A stretch of DNA of 45,751 nucleotides. Source: DASYAE01 sp036501535. GTDB taxonomy: Bacteria; Actinomycetota; Actinomycetes; Streptomycetales; Catenulisporaceae. Numbering within the stretch: position 1 is the stretch's first letter; each line of letters begins with the position of its first letter. The position numbers and the translations under genes were made by a program. The DNA is taken from NCBI GenBank assembly GCA_036501535.1, contig DASYAE010000116.1, positions 1-45,751 of the forward strand, written 5' to 3'. Below, piece by piece: positions 7,876-17,400 of this stretch. Below the pieces are notes generated by a model. The model did not search any database and was not told the DNA's origin. It worked only from the letters and a program-made list of their open reading frames with translations.

Positions 7876-8241
7876 AGTCATCGTGACCTGCGGGCGCCTG
7901 CCAAGGTACCGCGAACCAGCACAACATCCGCCGACTCGGGCCAAGCCGCGACGAGCCCGGACCATTGAGCGCCCTCCGGGGGTCGGCCGGGGCCGGCCGA
8001 CGCGGTAAACTTGTCCCGCGGTCCGCTGCGGCGGGCCGACTTCGCGTGTCCGGCACCAGGACCTCCCGGCTCACCGCTACGGCGACCCGGGCAGTCCGAC
8101 CCGAGCGGTCGCCCGGTCCGCCCGAACCCCGCCTGCTCCGGCCGGCGCGGCGAGGACGGCGCCTCCGCCCGGCCGGCCACCAGGACCGCGGCCGGCCCGG
8201 CCGCGTAACGAACCGGACGACCTTTGAGGAGGACTGCGGCC
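7876..8241 (+). other. rpsB upstream region, no gene
   Basis: 366 bases with no supportable gene. A perfect 9-bp inverted repeat gtcggccgg/ccggccgac lies at 7982-8001. A possible -10 element TAAACT follows at 8006-8011, which would give an rpsB leader of roughly 220 bases. The leader is very GC-rich and could fold extensively, but I recognise no known ribosomal-protein leader motif. Confidence 0.4.
8226..8232 (+). promoter_or_regulatory. Strong ribosome-binding site of rpsB
   Basis: GAGGAGG lies nine bases before ATG 8242 and fixes the rpsB start against the in-frame upstream codon at 8224. Confidence 0.8.
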
Positions 8242-9264
8242 ATGGCCGTCGTCACCATGCGCCAGCTCCTGGAGAGCGGCGTGCACTTCGGGCACCAGAC
8301 CCGGCGCTGGAACCCGAAGATGAAGCGCTACATCCTGACCGAGCGCAACGGTATCTACATCATCGACCTGCAGCAGTCGCTGTCCTACATCGACCGCGCC
8401 TACGAGTTCATCAAGGCCACGGTCGCGCACGGCGGCACGGTCCTGTTCGTCGGGACCAAGAAGCAGGCCCAGGAGGCCGTCGCCGAGCAGGCCGCGCGGG
8501 TCGGCATGCCCTTCGTCAACCAGCGCTGGCTCGGCGGGATGCTGACCAACTTCTCCACCGTGCACAAGCGGCTCCAGCGGCTCAAGGAGCTCGAGGAGAT
8601 CGACTTCGACGACGTGGCCGGCTCCGGCATGACCAAGAAGGAGCTGCTGGTCCTGCGCCGGGAGAAGGACAAGCTGGACAAGACCCTCGGCGGCATCCGG
8701 GACATGCAGAAGGTCCCCTCCGCGGTGTGGATCGTGGACACCAAGAAGGAGCACATCGCGGTCGGCGAGGCGCGCAAGCTGCGCATCCCGGTCATCGCGA
8801 TCCTCGACACGAACTGCGACCCGGACGAGGTCGACTACAAGGTCCCCGGCAACGACGACGCCATCCGCTCGGTCGCGCTGCTGACCCGGGTGGTGGCCGA
8901 CGCCGTCGCCGATGGCCTGATCTCCCGGTCCGGCGCGGCGGCCGCCCAGGGTGCGGCCGAGTCCGACGTCGCCGCGAGCGAGCCGCTGGCCGCGTGGGAG
9001 AAGGAGCTGCTCGCCGGAGACGACGCGGCGCCCGGCGCGCCCGCCGAGACCGCGGCCCCGGCCCCCGCTGCGGACGCGGCTCCGGCCCCGACCGCCGCCC
9101 CGGCTGCGGATGCGGATGCGGCTCCCGCTGCAGACGCTGCCCCGGCCCCGGCCCCGGCTGCGGACGCTGCCCCGGAGGCTGCGGCCGAGATGAAGAGCGC
9201 CGCCCCGGAGACTGCGGCCGAGATGAAGAGCGCCGCCCCGGCCGCGGAGGCCCCGCAGGAGTAA
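8242..9264 (+). CDS. rpsB: 30S ribosomal protein S2 with long Ala/Pro tail
   Basis: Ribosomal protein S2 of the small subunit, 340 residues. The core is typical: AVVTMRQLLESGVHFGHQTRRWNPKMKRYI at the start, QQSLSYIDRAYEF, FVGTKKQAQEAV, QRWLGGMLTNF, IPVIAILDTNCDPDEVDY, ending near residue 235. A tail of about 95 residues follows, made mostly of Ala, Pro, Asp and Glu; bacterial S2 usually has about 230-260 residues. The tail ends in a near-exact duplication of the 11-residue unit AAEMKSAAPET. Actinomycete S2 proteins often have acidic Ala-rich tails, but this one is long. It heads the rpsB-tsf pair, separated by a hairpin. Confidence 0.97.
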   Translation: MAVVTMRQLLESGVHFGHQTRRWNPKMKRYILTERNGIYIIDLQQSLSYIDRAYEFIKATVAHGGTVLFVGTKKQAQEAVAEQAARVGMPFVNQRWLGGMLTNFSTVHKRLQRLKELEEIDFDDVAGSGMTKKELLVLRREKDKLDKTLGGIRDMQKVPSAVWIVDTKKEHIAVGEARKLRIPVIAILDTNCDPDEVDYKVPGNDDAIRSVALLTRVVADAVADGLISRSGAAAAQGAAESDVAASEPLAAWEKELLAGDDAAPGAPAETAAPAPAADAAPAPTAAPAADADAAPAADAAPAPAPAADAAPEAAAEMKSAAPETAAEMKSAAPAAEAPQE

Positions 9265-9288
9265 CGGCACTGGTCACAGCCACCGGTT

Positions 9289-9321
9289 CGGGGCGCGGGA
9301 ATGCATCTCCACCGCGCCCCG
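9289..9321 (+). terminator. Hairpin between rpsB and tsf
   Basis: Perfect 10-bp stem cggggcgcgg (9289-9298) / ccgcgccccg (9312-9321) with a 13-base loop, 24 bases after the rpsB stop. It may be a partial terminator that sets the S2 to EF-Ts ratio. Confidence 0.65.
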
Positions 9322-9439
9322 TTCCGTGTGCGCGGAGCCGTCCGTAGCACGAGAAACGACTAGCCGAGCCCGGCTCGCGCGCCGCGCCCCCGCACCGGGC
9401 GCCGCGGCCGCCGGGCACCGAACGAGGGATGTTGAGGAC

Positions 9440-10279
9440 ATGCCGAACTACACCATGGCCGACGTCAAGCGGCTGCGCGAGGCGACCGCCGCCGGGATGA
9501 TGGACTGCAAGAAGGCGCTCGAGGAGAGCGACGGGGACTTCGACAAGGCGGTGGAGTACTTGCGCGTCAAGGGGCTGAAGGGGGTCACCAAGCGCGAGGG
9601 GCGCTCGGCCAGCAACGGCCTGGTGACCGCGAACATCGCCGAGGACCACGGCAAGGGCACCCTGCTCGAGCTGAACTGCGAGACCGACTTCGTGGCCAAG
9701 GGCGACCGGTTCCAGCAGGTCGCCGCCGAGCTGCTGGCGCACACCGTGGCCACCGGCCCGGCCGAGGTGCCCGAGCTGCTCGCCTCCGCGTTCGCGACCA
9801 GCGGCAGGACCGTGCAGGAGTTCGTCGACGAGGCCAACGCCACGCTCGGCGAGAAGATCGAGCTGCGCCGGTTCGCCACCTTCGAGGGCGGCTACATCGG
9901 CAGCTACCTGCACAAGACCAACCCCGACCTGCCGGCGCAGATCGGCGTGCTGGTGCAGCTGGACAAGGCCGACGCGCAGACCGCGAAGGACGTCGCGCAG
10001 CACATCGCCGCCTTCTCGCCGACCTACCTGACCCGCGACGACGTCCCGGCCGACGTCGTGGAGAACGAGCGCCGGCTGGCCGAGGAGACCTCCCGCGAGG
10101 AGGGCAAGCCCGAGGCCGCGCTGCCGAGGATCGTCGAGGGCCGGGTCAACGGTTTCTACAAGGAGAACGTCCTGCTGGAGCAGGCCTTCGCGAAGGACCC
10201 GAAGAAGAACGTGGCGAAGGTGCTGCAGGAGGCCGGTGTGACGCTGCAGGCGTTCGCCCGCTTCAGGGTCGGCGCCTGA
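9440..10279 (+). CDS. tsf: Elongation factor Ts
   Basis: EF-Ts, the nucleotide exchange factor for EF-Tu, with 279 residues. The N-terminal UBA-like domain reads MADVKRLREATAAGMMDCKKALEE, followed by VEYLRVKGLKGVTKREGR. The EF-Tu contact motif TDFVAKGDRF is present (about residues 80-90). The C-terminal core ends in VLLEQAFAKDPKKNVAKVL. ATG 9440 is chosen by family alignment; the frame is open to 9326 but that extension has no similarity to EF-Ts. The upstream ttgagg is a modest ribosome-binding site. It lies between rpsB and pyrH with a hairpin on each side. Confidence 0.97.
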   Translation: MPNYTMADVKRLREATAAGMMDCKKALEESDGDFDKAVEYLRVKGLKGVTKREGRSASNGLVTANIAEDHGKGTLLELNCETDFVAKGDRFQQVAAELLAHTVATGPAEVPELLASAFATSGRTVQEFVDEANATLGEKIELRRFATFEGGYIGSYLHKTNPDLPAQIGVLVQLDKADAQTAKDVAQHIAAFSPTYLTRDDVPADVVENERRLAEETSREEGKPEAALPRIVEGRVNGFYKENVLLEQAFAKDPKKNVAKVLQEAGVTLQAFARFRVGA

Positions 10280-10292
10280 TAGCGGCGACTCG

Positions 10293-10327
10293 GGGCGGCC
10301 GTCCCTCCGCCTCGGAGCGGGCCGCCC
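10293..10327 (+). terminator. Composite hairpin after tsf
   Basis: Outer stem gggcggcc (10293-10300) / ggccgccc (10320-10327), with an inner stem ctccg (10305-10309) / cggag (10313-10317) in its loop. It lies 13 bases after the tsf stop. Confidence 0.65.
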
Positions 10328-10384
10328 GATAGGGTGCTGCTCCGATGGCAGGCGCCGCAGATCACAAAGAGGGAGGCCGCAGTC

Positions 10385-11251
10385 GTGGCTGGTATCAAAG
10401 AGGACACCGACCCGGCTGCGGTCTTCAGCGTGTCCGAGGCCGAGGCGGTGTTCGGCGCCGAGGACCCGTTCGACATCGGGGCCGGCCCGGCGGCGCGGCC
10501 CGCGCACCGGCCGGCCGCCAACCCGCTGCGGCACTATGGCCGGGTCCTGCTGAAGCTGTCCGGCGAGGTCTTCGGCGGCGGCGGGGTCGGCGTCGACCCG
10601 GACGTCGTGCAGTCCATCGCCCGCGAGGTCGCCGGGGCCGCCCGGGACAGCGGCACCGAGATCGCCGTGGTGGTCGGCGGGGGCAACTTCTTCCGCGGCG
10701 CGGAGCTGAAGAACCGCGGCATGGAGCAGGTGCGCGGCGACTACATGGGCATGCTCGGCACCGTGATGAACTGCCTGGCCCTGCAGGACTTCCTGGAGAA
10801 GCAGGGGGTCGAGACGCGGGTGCAGACCGCGATCACCATGGCCCAGGTCGCCGAGCCCTACATCCCGCGCCGCGCGATCCGGCACCTGGAGAAGGGCCGG
10901 GTGGTCATCTTCGGCGCCGGCGCCGGGATGCCGTTCTTCACCACCGACACCACCGCGGCCCAGCGCGCCCTGGAGATCGGCGCCGAGGTGGTCCTGATGG
11001 CCAAGCAGGGCGTCGACGGGATCTACGACGCCGACCCGAAGACGACGCCGGACGCGGTCAAGTTCGACACGCTGTCCTACCGCCAGGCGCTCGACCTGAA
11101 CTTCGCCGACCGCACGGCCGTCTCACTGTGCATGGACAACGACCTGCCGATCGTGGTCTTCGGCCTGCTCGAGGGCAACATCGGGCGGGCGGTGTCGGGG
11201 GCGAAGATCGGTACACTCGTCTGCCGGGAACCCGCCGCGCCGCAGCGGTGA
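10385..11251 (+). CDS. pyrH: Uridylate kinase (UMP kinase)
   Basis: The product phosphorylates UMP to UDP with ATP, an essential pyrimidine step, as a hexamer of the amino-acid-kinase fold. The protein is 288 residues. The core is RVLLKLSGEVFGG, VVVGGGNFFRGAEL, DYMGMLGTVMNCLALQD, TAITMAQVAEPYIPRRA, GRVVIFGAGAGMPFFTTDT and MAKQGVDGIYDADPK. GTG 10385 is chosen because GAGGGAGG sits eight bases upstream. It leaves an acidic 50-residue N-terminal extension (KEDTDPAAVFSVSEAEAVFG) before the kinase core; other actinomycetes have extensions of about 20 residues of different sequence. It is upstream of frr, separated by about 185 bp. Confidence 0.95.
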   Translation: MAGIKEDTDPAAVFSVSEAEAVFGAEDPFDIGAGPAARPAHRPAANPLRHYGRVLLKLSGEVFGGGGVGVDPDVVQSIAREVAGAARDSGTEIAVVVGGGNFFRGAELKNRGMEQVRGDYMGMLGTVMNCLALQDFLEKQGVETRVQTAITMAQVAEPYIPRRAIRHLEKGRVVIFGAGAGMPFFTTDTTAAQRALEIGAEVVLMAKQGVDGIYDADPKTTPDAVKFDTLSYRQALDLNFADRTAVSLCMDNDLPIVVFGLLEGNIGRAVSGAKIGTLVCREPAAPQR

Positions 11252-11435
11252 CCGCATCGCCCGGCCGGCTCCGCACCCCCGCATCCGACGGCACGCCGCG
11301 TCTGGCGAGCGGTACATATTCGTGCGCCCGACGGTGTCGGTGGCCGGTACGCGCAGTAGTTTGGTTGGAGTTTCCTTCCGGGCCGCGCCGCATCCGGCGC
11401 AGCAGCTCAGGACCAGGGCGACAAGGAGTCGTGAA

Positions 11436-11993
11436 GTGATCGACGAGACCCTCCTCGAGGCCGAGGAGAAGATGGACAAGGCGGTGGCGGTCGCCAAGGA
11501 GGACTTCTCCGGCATCCGCACCGGGCGGGCCACTCCGGCCATGTTCAACAAGATCACCGTGGACTACTACGGCACCCCGACCCCGGTCCCGCAGATGGCC
11601 ACCATCCAGGCGCCCGAGGCCAAGATGGCCGTCATCACCCCGTACGACAAGGGCACGCTGGGCGCCGTGGAGAAGGCGATTCGCGACTCCGACCTAGGCG
11701 TCAACCCGTCCAACGACGGCACCGTGATCCGGGTGGTCTTCCCGCAGCTGACCGAGGAGCGCCGGCGCGAGTACATCAAGCTCGCCCGGGGCAAGGCCGA
11801 GGACGCGCGCGTCTCCGTGCGTAACATCCGCCGGCACGCCAAGGAGGCGATCGACAAGCTGATCAAGGACGGCGACGTCGGCGAGGACGAGGGCAAGCGC
11901 GCGGAGAAGGAGCTCGACGGGTTCACCGCGAAGCACACCGGCCAGATCGACGAGTTGCTCAAGCACAAGGAGGCCGAGCTGCTCGAGGTCTGA
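11436..11993 (+). CDS. frr: Ribosome recycling factor
   Basis: RRF splits post-termination ribosomes together with EF-G. The protein is 185 residues, the exact family length. Visible motifs are DFSGIRTGRATPAMFNKI, YYGTPTPVPQMATI, LTEERRREYIKLARGKAEDARVSVRNIRR and the C-terminal helix KHTGQIDELLKHKEAELLEV. The start is GTG 11436 with AAGGAG (11423-11428) eight bases upstream; a nearby GTG at 11431 is out of frame. pyrH-frr-cdsA is the standard bacterial order. Confidence 0.97.
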   Translation: MIDETLLEAEEKMDKAVAVAKEDFSGIRTGRATPAMFNKITVDYYGTPTPVPQMATIQAPEAKMAVITPYDKGTLGAVEKAIRDSDLGVNPSNDGTVIRVVFPQLTEERRREYIKLARGKAEDARVSVRNIRRHAKEAIDKLIKDGDVGEDEGKRAEKELDGFTAKHTGQIDELLKHKEAELLEV

Positions 11994-12101
11994 TCCCGGC
12001 GGCCGCCCGGCCCGCGCGGGCCCCCGACCGCTGCGATCCGGTACCGTGAGCGGCGCCGGCCGAAGATCCGGCCCAGCGCAGTCCCGGCTCGGGAAGGCCC
12101 C

Positions 12102-13073
12102 ATGATCAGCGCCGTGAAGCGGAGGGAGCAGGCAGTGTCCCCGTCGTCGTCCCGGTCGTCCGCCGCCGTGCCCGATGCGCCGTCGCCGCGGGCGGCCTCG
12201 GCGCGGGCCGCGGCGCACGAGCCCCCGGAGCCCTCCGGCCCCCGCCCCGAGCCGCCGCGCCGGAACCGGGCCGGCCGCAACCTGCCCGCCGCGATCGGCG
12301 TCGGCGCCGGCCTCGCCGCGCTGATCGTCGTCTCGCTGCTGCTCGAGAAGATCGTCTTCGTCGGCCTGATCGCCGCCGTCGTGGTGCTCGGGCTGCGCGA
12401 GCTGGCCGGCGCCTTCCGGGAGCGCGACGTGCGCATCCCGCTGATCCCGGTGACGGTCGGCGGCCTCGGCATGGTCGCCGCGGCCTACTTCAAGGGCGAG
12501 GACGCACTCGCCGCCGCGCTCGCGCTGACCTCCATCGCCACGGTCGTCTGGCGCCTGGCGGACGGCTCCGAGGGCTTCCTGCGGGACGCCTCCGCCGGGG
12601 TCTTCGCCGCGGTCTACGTGCCCTATCTGGCCGGCTTCGCCGCGCTGCTGACCGCGGCCGACCACGGCGCCGAGCGGGCGCTGATCTTCATGCTCCTGGT
12701 CGCGTGCAACGACACCGGGGGATACATCGCCGGAGTGCTGGCCGGCCGGCACCCGATGGCGCCGACCATCTCGCCGAAGAAGTCCTGGGAGGGCCTGGTC
12801 GGCTCGCTGATCACGGCCGGCGCGGCGGGCGCGGTCTGCGTGCCGGCCATGCTGCACGGCCAGGCCTGGCAGGGCGCCGTGCTCGGCGCGGCCGCGGTGT
12901 TCAGCGCCACGCTCGGCGACCTGTGCGAGTCGATGATCAAGCGCGACCTCGGGATCAAGGACATGGGCTCGCTGCTGCCCGGCCACGGCGGCATCATGGA
13001 CCGGCTCGACTCGCTGCTGCCCACCGCCCCGGTCGCCTGGCTGCTCCTGACCCTGTTCGTCCCGGTGAAGTGA
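12102..13073 (+). CDS. cdsA: Phosphatidate cytidylyltransferase
   Basis: The product makes CDP-diacylglycerol from phosphatidic acid and CTP, the branch point of phospholipid synthesis, in the membrane. The protein is 323 residues. The first 65 are a Ser/Ala/Pro/Arg-rich cytoplasmic tail, followed by about eight hydrophobic segments. The C-terminal family signature is complete: SMIKRDLGIKDMGSLLPGHGG followed by IMDRLD (about 277-303). The SPKKSWEGLVGS motif precedes it. ATG 12102 is the first start; a GTG at 12135 (VSPSSSRSS) is an alternative that would trim the tail. A strong hairpin follows the gene. Confidence 0.94.
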   Translation: MISAVKRREQAVSPSSSRSSAAVPDAPSPRAASARAAAHEPPEPSGPRPEPPRRNRAGRNLPAAIGVGAGLAALIVVSLLLEKIVFVGLIAAVVVLGLRELAGAFRERDVRIPLIPVTVGGLGMVAAAYFKGEDALAAALALTSIATVVWRLADGSEGFLRDASAGVFAAVYVPYLAGFAALLTAADHGAERALIFMLLVACNDTGGYIAGVLAGRHPMAPTISPKKSWEGLVGSLITAGAAGAVCVPAMLHGQAWQGAVLGAAAVFSATLGDLCESMIKRDLGIKDMGSLLPGHGGIMDRLDSLLPTAPVAWLLLTLFVPVK

Positions 13074-13139
13074 CCCCGCTGTCCTCCACCGACCACCTCG
13101 CCGCACCCTTCCCACACAACCCAGCCACATTCGCGGGGT

Positions 13140-13158
13140 CTGGGGGCTCGGCCCCCAG
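13140..13158 (+). terminator. Perfect 8-bp hairpin after cdsA
   Basis: ctgggggc (13140-13147) / gcccccag (13151-13158) with a three-base loop tcg. It lies between cdsA and rlmN and should end the pyrH-frr-cdsA transcript. Confidence 0.7.
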
Positions 13159-13161
13159 GAT

Positions 13162-13167
13162 TAGAAT
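13162..13167 (+). promoter_or_regulatory. Putative -10 of a leaderless rlmN transcript
   Basis: TAGAAT matches the TAnnnT -10 consensus and ends nine bases before the rlmN ATG at 13177. No Shine-Dalgarno sequence fits in the space, so the mRNA probably begins at or near the ATG. It sits immediately after the cdsA terminator. Confidence 0.5.
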
Positions 13168-13176
13168 GGGTCGGTT

Positions 13177-14364
13177 ATGAGCACCCAGGATGTGACCCCG
13201 CCCGGCCCGGCTGCCGACCCGGTCGCCGCGACCGTGCCGCGCAGCCCGGTGAGCACCCGGCTGGCGCCGGGCCAGCTGCTGTTCGAGGCGCCCCGCCGGG
13301 GCAGGCCGCCGCGCCACCTGGCCGACCTCGCGCCGGCCGACCGCAAGCGGGCGGTGGCCGAGGCCGGCCTGCCCGCCTTCCGCGCCGCGCAGCTCTCGAA
13401 GCACTACTTCGAGCGCCTCGTCGACGACCCGGCCGACTGGACCGACGTGCCCGCGGCGCAGCGCGAGCAGCTGTTCGCGGCGCTCTTCCCGCGGCTGATG
13501 ACCTGCGTGCGCGAGATCACCTGCGACGGCGGCACGACCCGCAAGTCGCTGTGGCGGCTGCACGACGGGGCGCTGGTCGAGTCGGTGCTCATGCGCTACC
13601 CGGACCGGGTCACCATGTGCGTCTCGTCCCAGGCCGGCTGCGGCATGAACTGCCCGTTCTGCGCCACCGGCCAGGCCGGGCTGACCCGCAACCTGTCCAC
13701 CGCCGAGATCGTCGAGCAGGTGGTCGCCGGGGCCCGGGAGCTGGCCCGCGGCGAGGTGCCCGGCGGGCCGGGCCGGATCTCCAACGTGGTCTTCATGGGC
13801 ATGGGCGAGCCGCTGGCCAACTACAAGGCCGTGGTCGACTCGGTGCGCCGGCTGACCGACCCGGCGCCGGACGGCTTCGGGCTGTCGCAGCGCCATGTCA
13901 CGGTCTCCACGGTCGGTCTTGTGCCGGCCATCGAGAAGCTGACCGCGGAGCAGCTCAGCGTGACCCTCGCGGTCTCCCTGCACGCCCCGGACGACGACCT
14001 GCGCGACGAGCTGGTCCCGGTCAACACCCGCTGGAAGGTCGCCGACGTGCTCGGCGCGGCCTGGGACTACGCGCACGTCACCAAGCGCCGGGTCTCCATC
14101 GAGTACGCGCTGATCCGGGACGTCAACGACCAGGCCTGGCGGGCCGAGCTGCTCGGCAAGCGGCTGCGCGGCAAGCTCGCGCACGTCAACCTGATCCCGC
14201 TGAACCCGACGCCGGGCTCCCGGTGGACCGCCTCCCGGCCCGAGGACGAGGACGCGTTCATGCGCGTCCTGGAGGCGCACGGGATCCCGGTCACCATCCG
14301 GGACACCCGCGGCCGCGAGATCGACGGCGCCTGCGGCCAGCTAGCGGCCGTCGAGTCGCCGTGA
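13177..14364 (+). CDS. rlmN: 23S rRNA A2503 / tRNA A37 C2-methyltransferase RlmN
   Basis: A radical SAM enzyme that methylates C2 of A2503 in 23S rRNA, and of A37 in some tRNAs. The protein is 395 residues. The 4Fe-4S motif CGMNCPFC lies near residue 154 in SSQAGCGMNCPFCATGQAGL. The SAM-binding segment VVFMGMGEPLANY follows, and the second catalytic cysteine is C386 in DGACGQL. The N-terminal accessory domain (FRAAQLSKHYFERLVDDPADW) is normal. The first 30 residues are a Pro/Ala-rich extension. The gene is convergent with eccC, with 41 bp between the stops. Confidence 0.95.
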   Translation: MSTQDVTPPGPAADPVAATVPRSPVSTRLAPGQLLFEAPRRGRPPRHLADLAPADRKRAVAEAGLPAFRAAQLSKHYFERLVDDPADWTDVPAAQREQLFAALFPRLMTCVREITCDGGTTRKSLWRLHDGALVESVLMRYPDRVTMCVSSQAGCGMNCPFCATGQAGLTRNLSTAEIVEQVVAGARELARGEVPGGPGRISNVVFMGMGEPLANYKAVVDSVRRLTDPAPDGFGLSQRHVTVSTVGLVPAIEKLTAEQLSVTLAVSLHAPDDDLRDELVPVNTRWKVADVLGAAWDYAHVTKRRVSIEYALIRDVNDQAWRAELLGKRLRGKLAHVNLIPLNPTPGSRWTASRPEDEDAFMRVLEAHGIPVTIRDTRGREIDGACGQLAAVESP

Positions 14365-14405
14365 TCCCGCGGGTCCCGCGTCCTGCCTCTTCTTTCTAGA
14401 CCCTC

Positions 14406-17400
14406 CTAGACGGACGGCTGGGCGTACGCCGTCTGCACCAGGACGGTGCCGTGCTTGCGGGAGACCAGGGTGCCCCGGCCGGCCGGCTGCTGGCTGGGGC
14501 GCACGTTCCCGATCAGCTGGCCCTCGTCGCGGTCGCCGGAGAGCAGCAGGCCGGGCTGGCGCGACTCGCGCAGCCGCTGGATCAGCGGCTCGAACAGCGC
14601 CCGGCTGGCGCCGCCGGAGGCCCGCGAGATGATCACGTGCAGGCCCAGGTCGCGGGCCATCGGGATGAACTCCCCGAGCGGCATCAGCGGGTTGTTGCCC
14701 TGCGTGGCCACAAGGTCGTAGTCGTCCACGATCACGAAGATCTCCGGCCCGGTCCACCAGGAGCGGTTGCGCAGCTGCTCCTGGGTGACGTCCGGGCCGG
14801 GCTGACGGGACACCAGGTACGGCCGGATCTCGCCGATGTCCTTGGTGACCGCCTGGGCCGACGGGCAGTAGGACAGCTGGTGGCTCTCGGGGACCTCGCC
14901 GAGCAGGGTGCGCCGGTAGTCGATCATGAGGATGCGCGCCTGCTGCGGCGTGTAGGCCTCGGTGATGCCCCGGATGATGGTGCGCAGCACGCTGGTCTTG
15001 CCGGACTCGCCCTCGCCGAACATCAGGAAGTGCGGGTCGGCGTTGAAGTCCAGGTAGACCGGCTCCAGCTTGGTCTCGTCCACGGCCAGCGGGATGACCT
15101 GGCCCGGGCGCTGCGCCGCCGGCGGCAGCTCGCGGACGTCGACCATGGTCGGCAGCATGCGCAGCTTGGGCGCGACCGGGCCGTGCCAGCCGTCCGCGAT
15201 CGCGGAGACCGTCTTGGCCACGCCGTCGGCCAGGTCGCTCGCGGACTCGACCCCGTCGATGCGCGGCAGGGCGGACAGGAAGTGCAGCTTGCCCCTGGTC
15301 AGACCGCGGCCCGGGGTGCCGGCCGGCACGTTGGCGGCGACCTTGCGGTCGATGTCGGACTCCATCGGGTCGCCGAGCCGCAGCTCGACGCGGGTGTTGA
15401 TGGCGTCCTTGAGCGCCGGCTTGATCTCCGGCCAGCGCGCCGCGGTCAGGATCACGTGCACGCCGAAGCCGAGGCCGCGCTGGGTCACGTCGACGATGTC
15501 CGCCTCGAGCATGTCGAAGTCGGAGCGCACCGTCTGCCAGCCGTCGACCACCAGGAACACGTCGCCGAACGGCTCGTCCGGCAGCTCGCCGCGGGCCCGG
15601 CGGGCCCGGAAGGTGCCGATGGAGTCGATCGCGTTGCGGCGGAAGGACTCCTCGCGCTTGTCCACCAGCGAGACGACCTCGCTGACGATGCGCCGGACCA
15701 CGTCGGCGTCCAGGCGGCCGCCGATGCCGGACACGTGCGGCAGGCCGGTCAGGCTCATCAGCGAGCCGCCGCCGAAGTCCAGGCAGAAGAACTGGACCTC
15801 GGCCGGCGTGTGGCCGAGCGCCAGGCCGGTCAGGATGGTGCGCACCATCGTGGACTTGCCCGAGCGCGGGCCGCCGACCACGACCGCGTGGCCGGCCGCG
15901 GAGGACAGGTCGAGCTGGTAGACCTCGCGCTTCTGCTCGATCGGCTTGTCCGCGATCGCGATCGGCACCACCAGCCGGCCGAGGCCGGGGTAGTCCGGCG
16001 CCGTCAGGCCGCGCTGAGCGGTGGTCTGCAGACCCGGCATGAGCTGGTCCAGCGTGGGCGGGTCGATCAGCGGCGGCAGCCAGACCTGGTGCGCCGCCGG
16101 GCCCTGGCCCTCCATCTGGCGTACCAGCACGTCCAGCACTGTGTCGGCCAGCACGTCATCGTCGTCGTCTCCGCCGCGCTGCGCCGGGATCTCGTCGGAC
16201 GCCTGGACCTGCGGCGGGATCTGGTAGTTCGAGGTGAACAGGGTCGGCCGGCGGTGGTCGAGCTTGCGCCCCTCCACCGCGCGGGTCTGCGGCCGGTAGG
16301 TGCCGGAGACGTACGCCGCCTTGAACCGCACGCCGGCCGGGTTGCCGCCCTCCTGGCCCACGGTCTTCAGGTACCCCGAGCCCGGGACGGCCGGCAGGTT
16401 GAACGCGTCCGGCACGCCGAGCACGACGCGGGACTCCGCCGCGGAGAAGGTCTTCAGGCCAAGCCGGTAGGACAGGTATGTGTCCAGGCCGCGCAGCTTG
16501 CCCTCCTCCAGCCGCTGGGAGGCCAGCAGCAGGTGCACGCCGAGCGACCGGCCGATCCGGCCGATCTGGATGAACAGGTCGAGGAACTCCGGCTTGGCGG
16601 TCAGCATCTCGGAGAACTCGTCCAGCACGATCACGAGGTTCGGCATCGGCGTCAGGGCCGAGCCGGCCGCGCGGGCCTTCTCGTAGTCGTGGATGTTCTT
16701 GAAGTTGCCGCCGTCGCGCAGCATCTCCTGGCGCCGGTTCATCTCGCCCACGATCGCGTCGCGCATGCGGTCGACCATGGTCAGGTCGTCGGCCAGGTTG
16801 GTGATGACCGCCGCGGTGTGCGGCATCTCGGACATGCCGGCGAAGGTCGCGCCGCCCTTGAAGTCGGAGAGCACGAAGTTGAGCGTCTCGGAGGAGTGCG
16901 TGACCGCGAGCGCCAGCACCAGCGTGCGCAGCACCTCGGACTTGCCGGAGCCGGTCGCCCCGATGCACAGGCCGTGCGGGCCCATGCCGCCGAGCGCGGC
17001 CTCCTTGATGTCGATGATGACCGGCTCGCCGTTCTCCCCGACGCCGATCGGCACCCGCAGCCGGTCCTGCGGCGAGAGCCGCCGCCAGCCGCGCGCCGGG
17101 TCGAACTGGCCCGGGTCGCCGATCCCCATCAGGTCGGTGAAGTCCAGGGCGGAGAGCAGCGGCTCGTCGCTGTCGCCCTTGCCGCCGACCCGCAGTGGGG
17201 CCAGCTGGCGGGCCAGCGCCTCGGCCTGCGGGATGGACAGGCGGTCGGAGTAGCCGTGGAACGCGGCGCCGCCGCCGGTCTCCAGGTGCAGCACCTCGCC
17301 CTCCACGGTCAGGTGCAGGCCGCCGCGCACGACGTTCGCGTGCCCGTCGGCGTCGACCTCGATCGTGGTCACGCCGACCATGCCCTCGCCGTGCAGCAGC

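Noticed and set aside
12008..12024. ggcccg/cgggcc palindrome after frr
   Set aside because: Short and in extremely GC-rich DNA where such matches are common.
14395..14410. tctag/ctaga inverted repeat between rlmN and eccC
   Set aside because: Only five base pairs and it overlaps the eccC stop; too weak to call a terminator.
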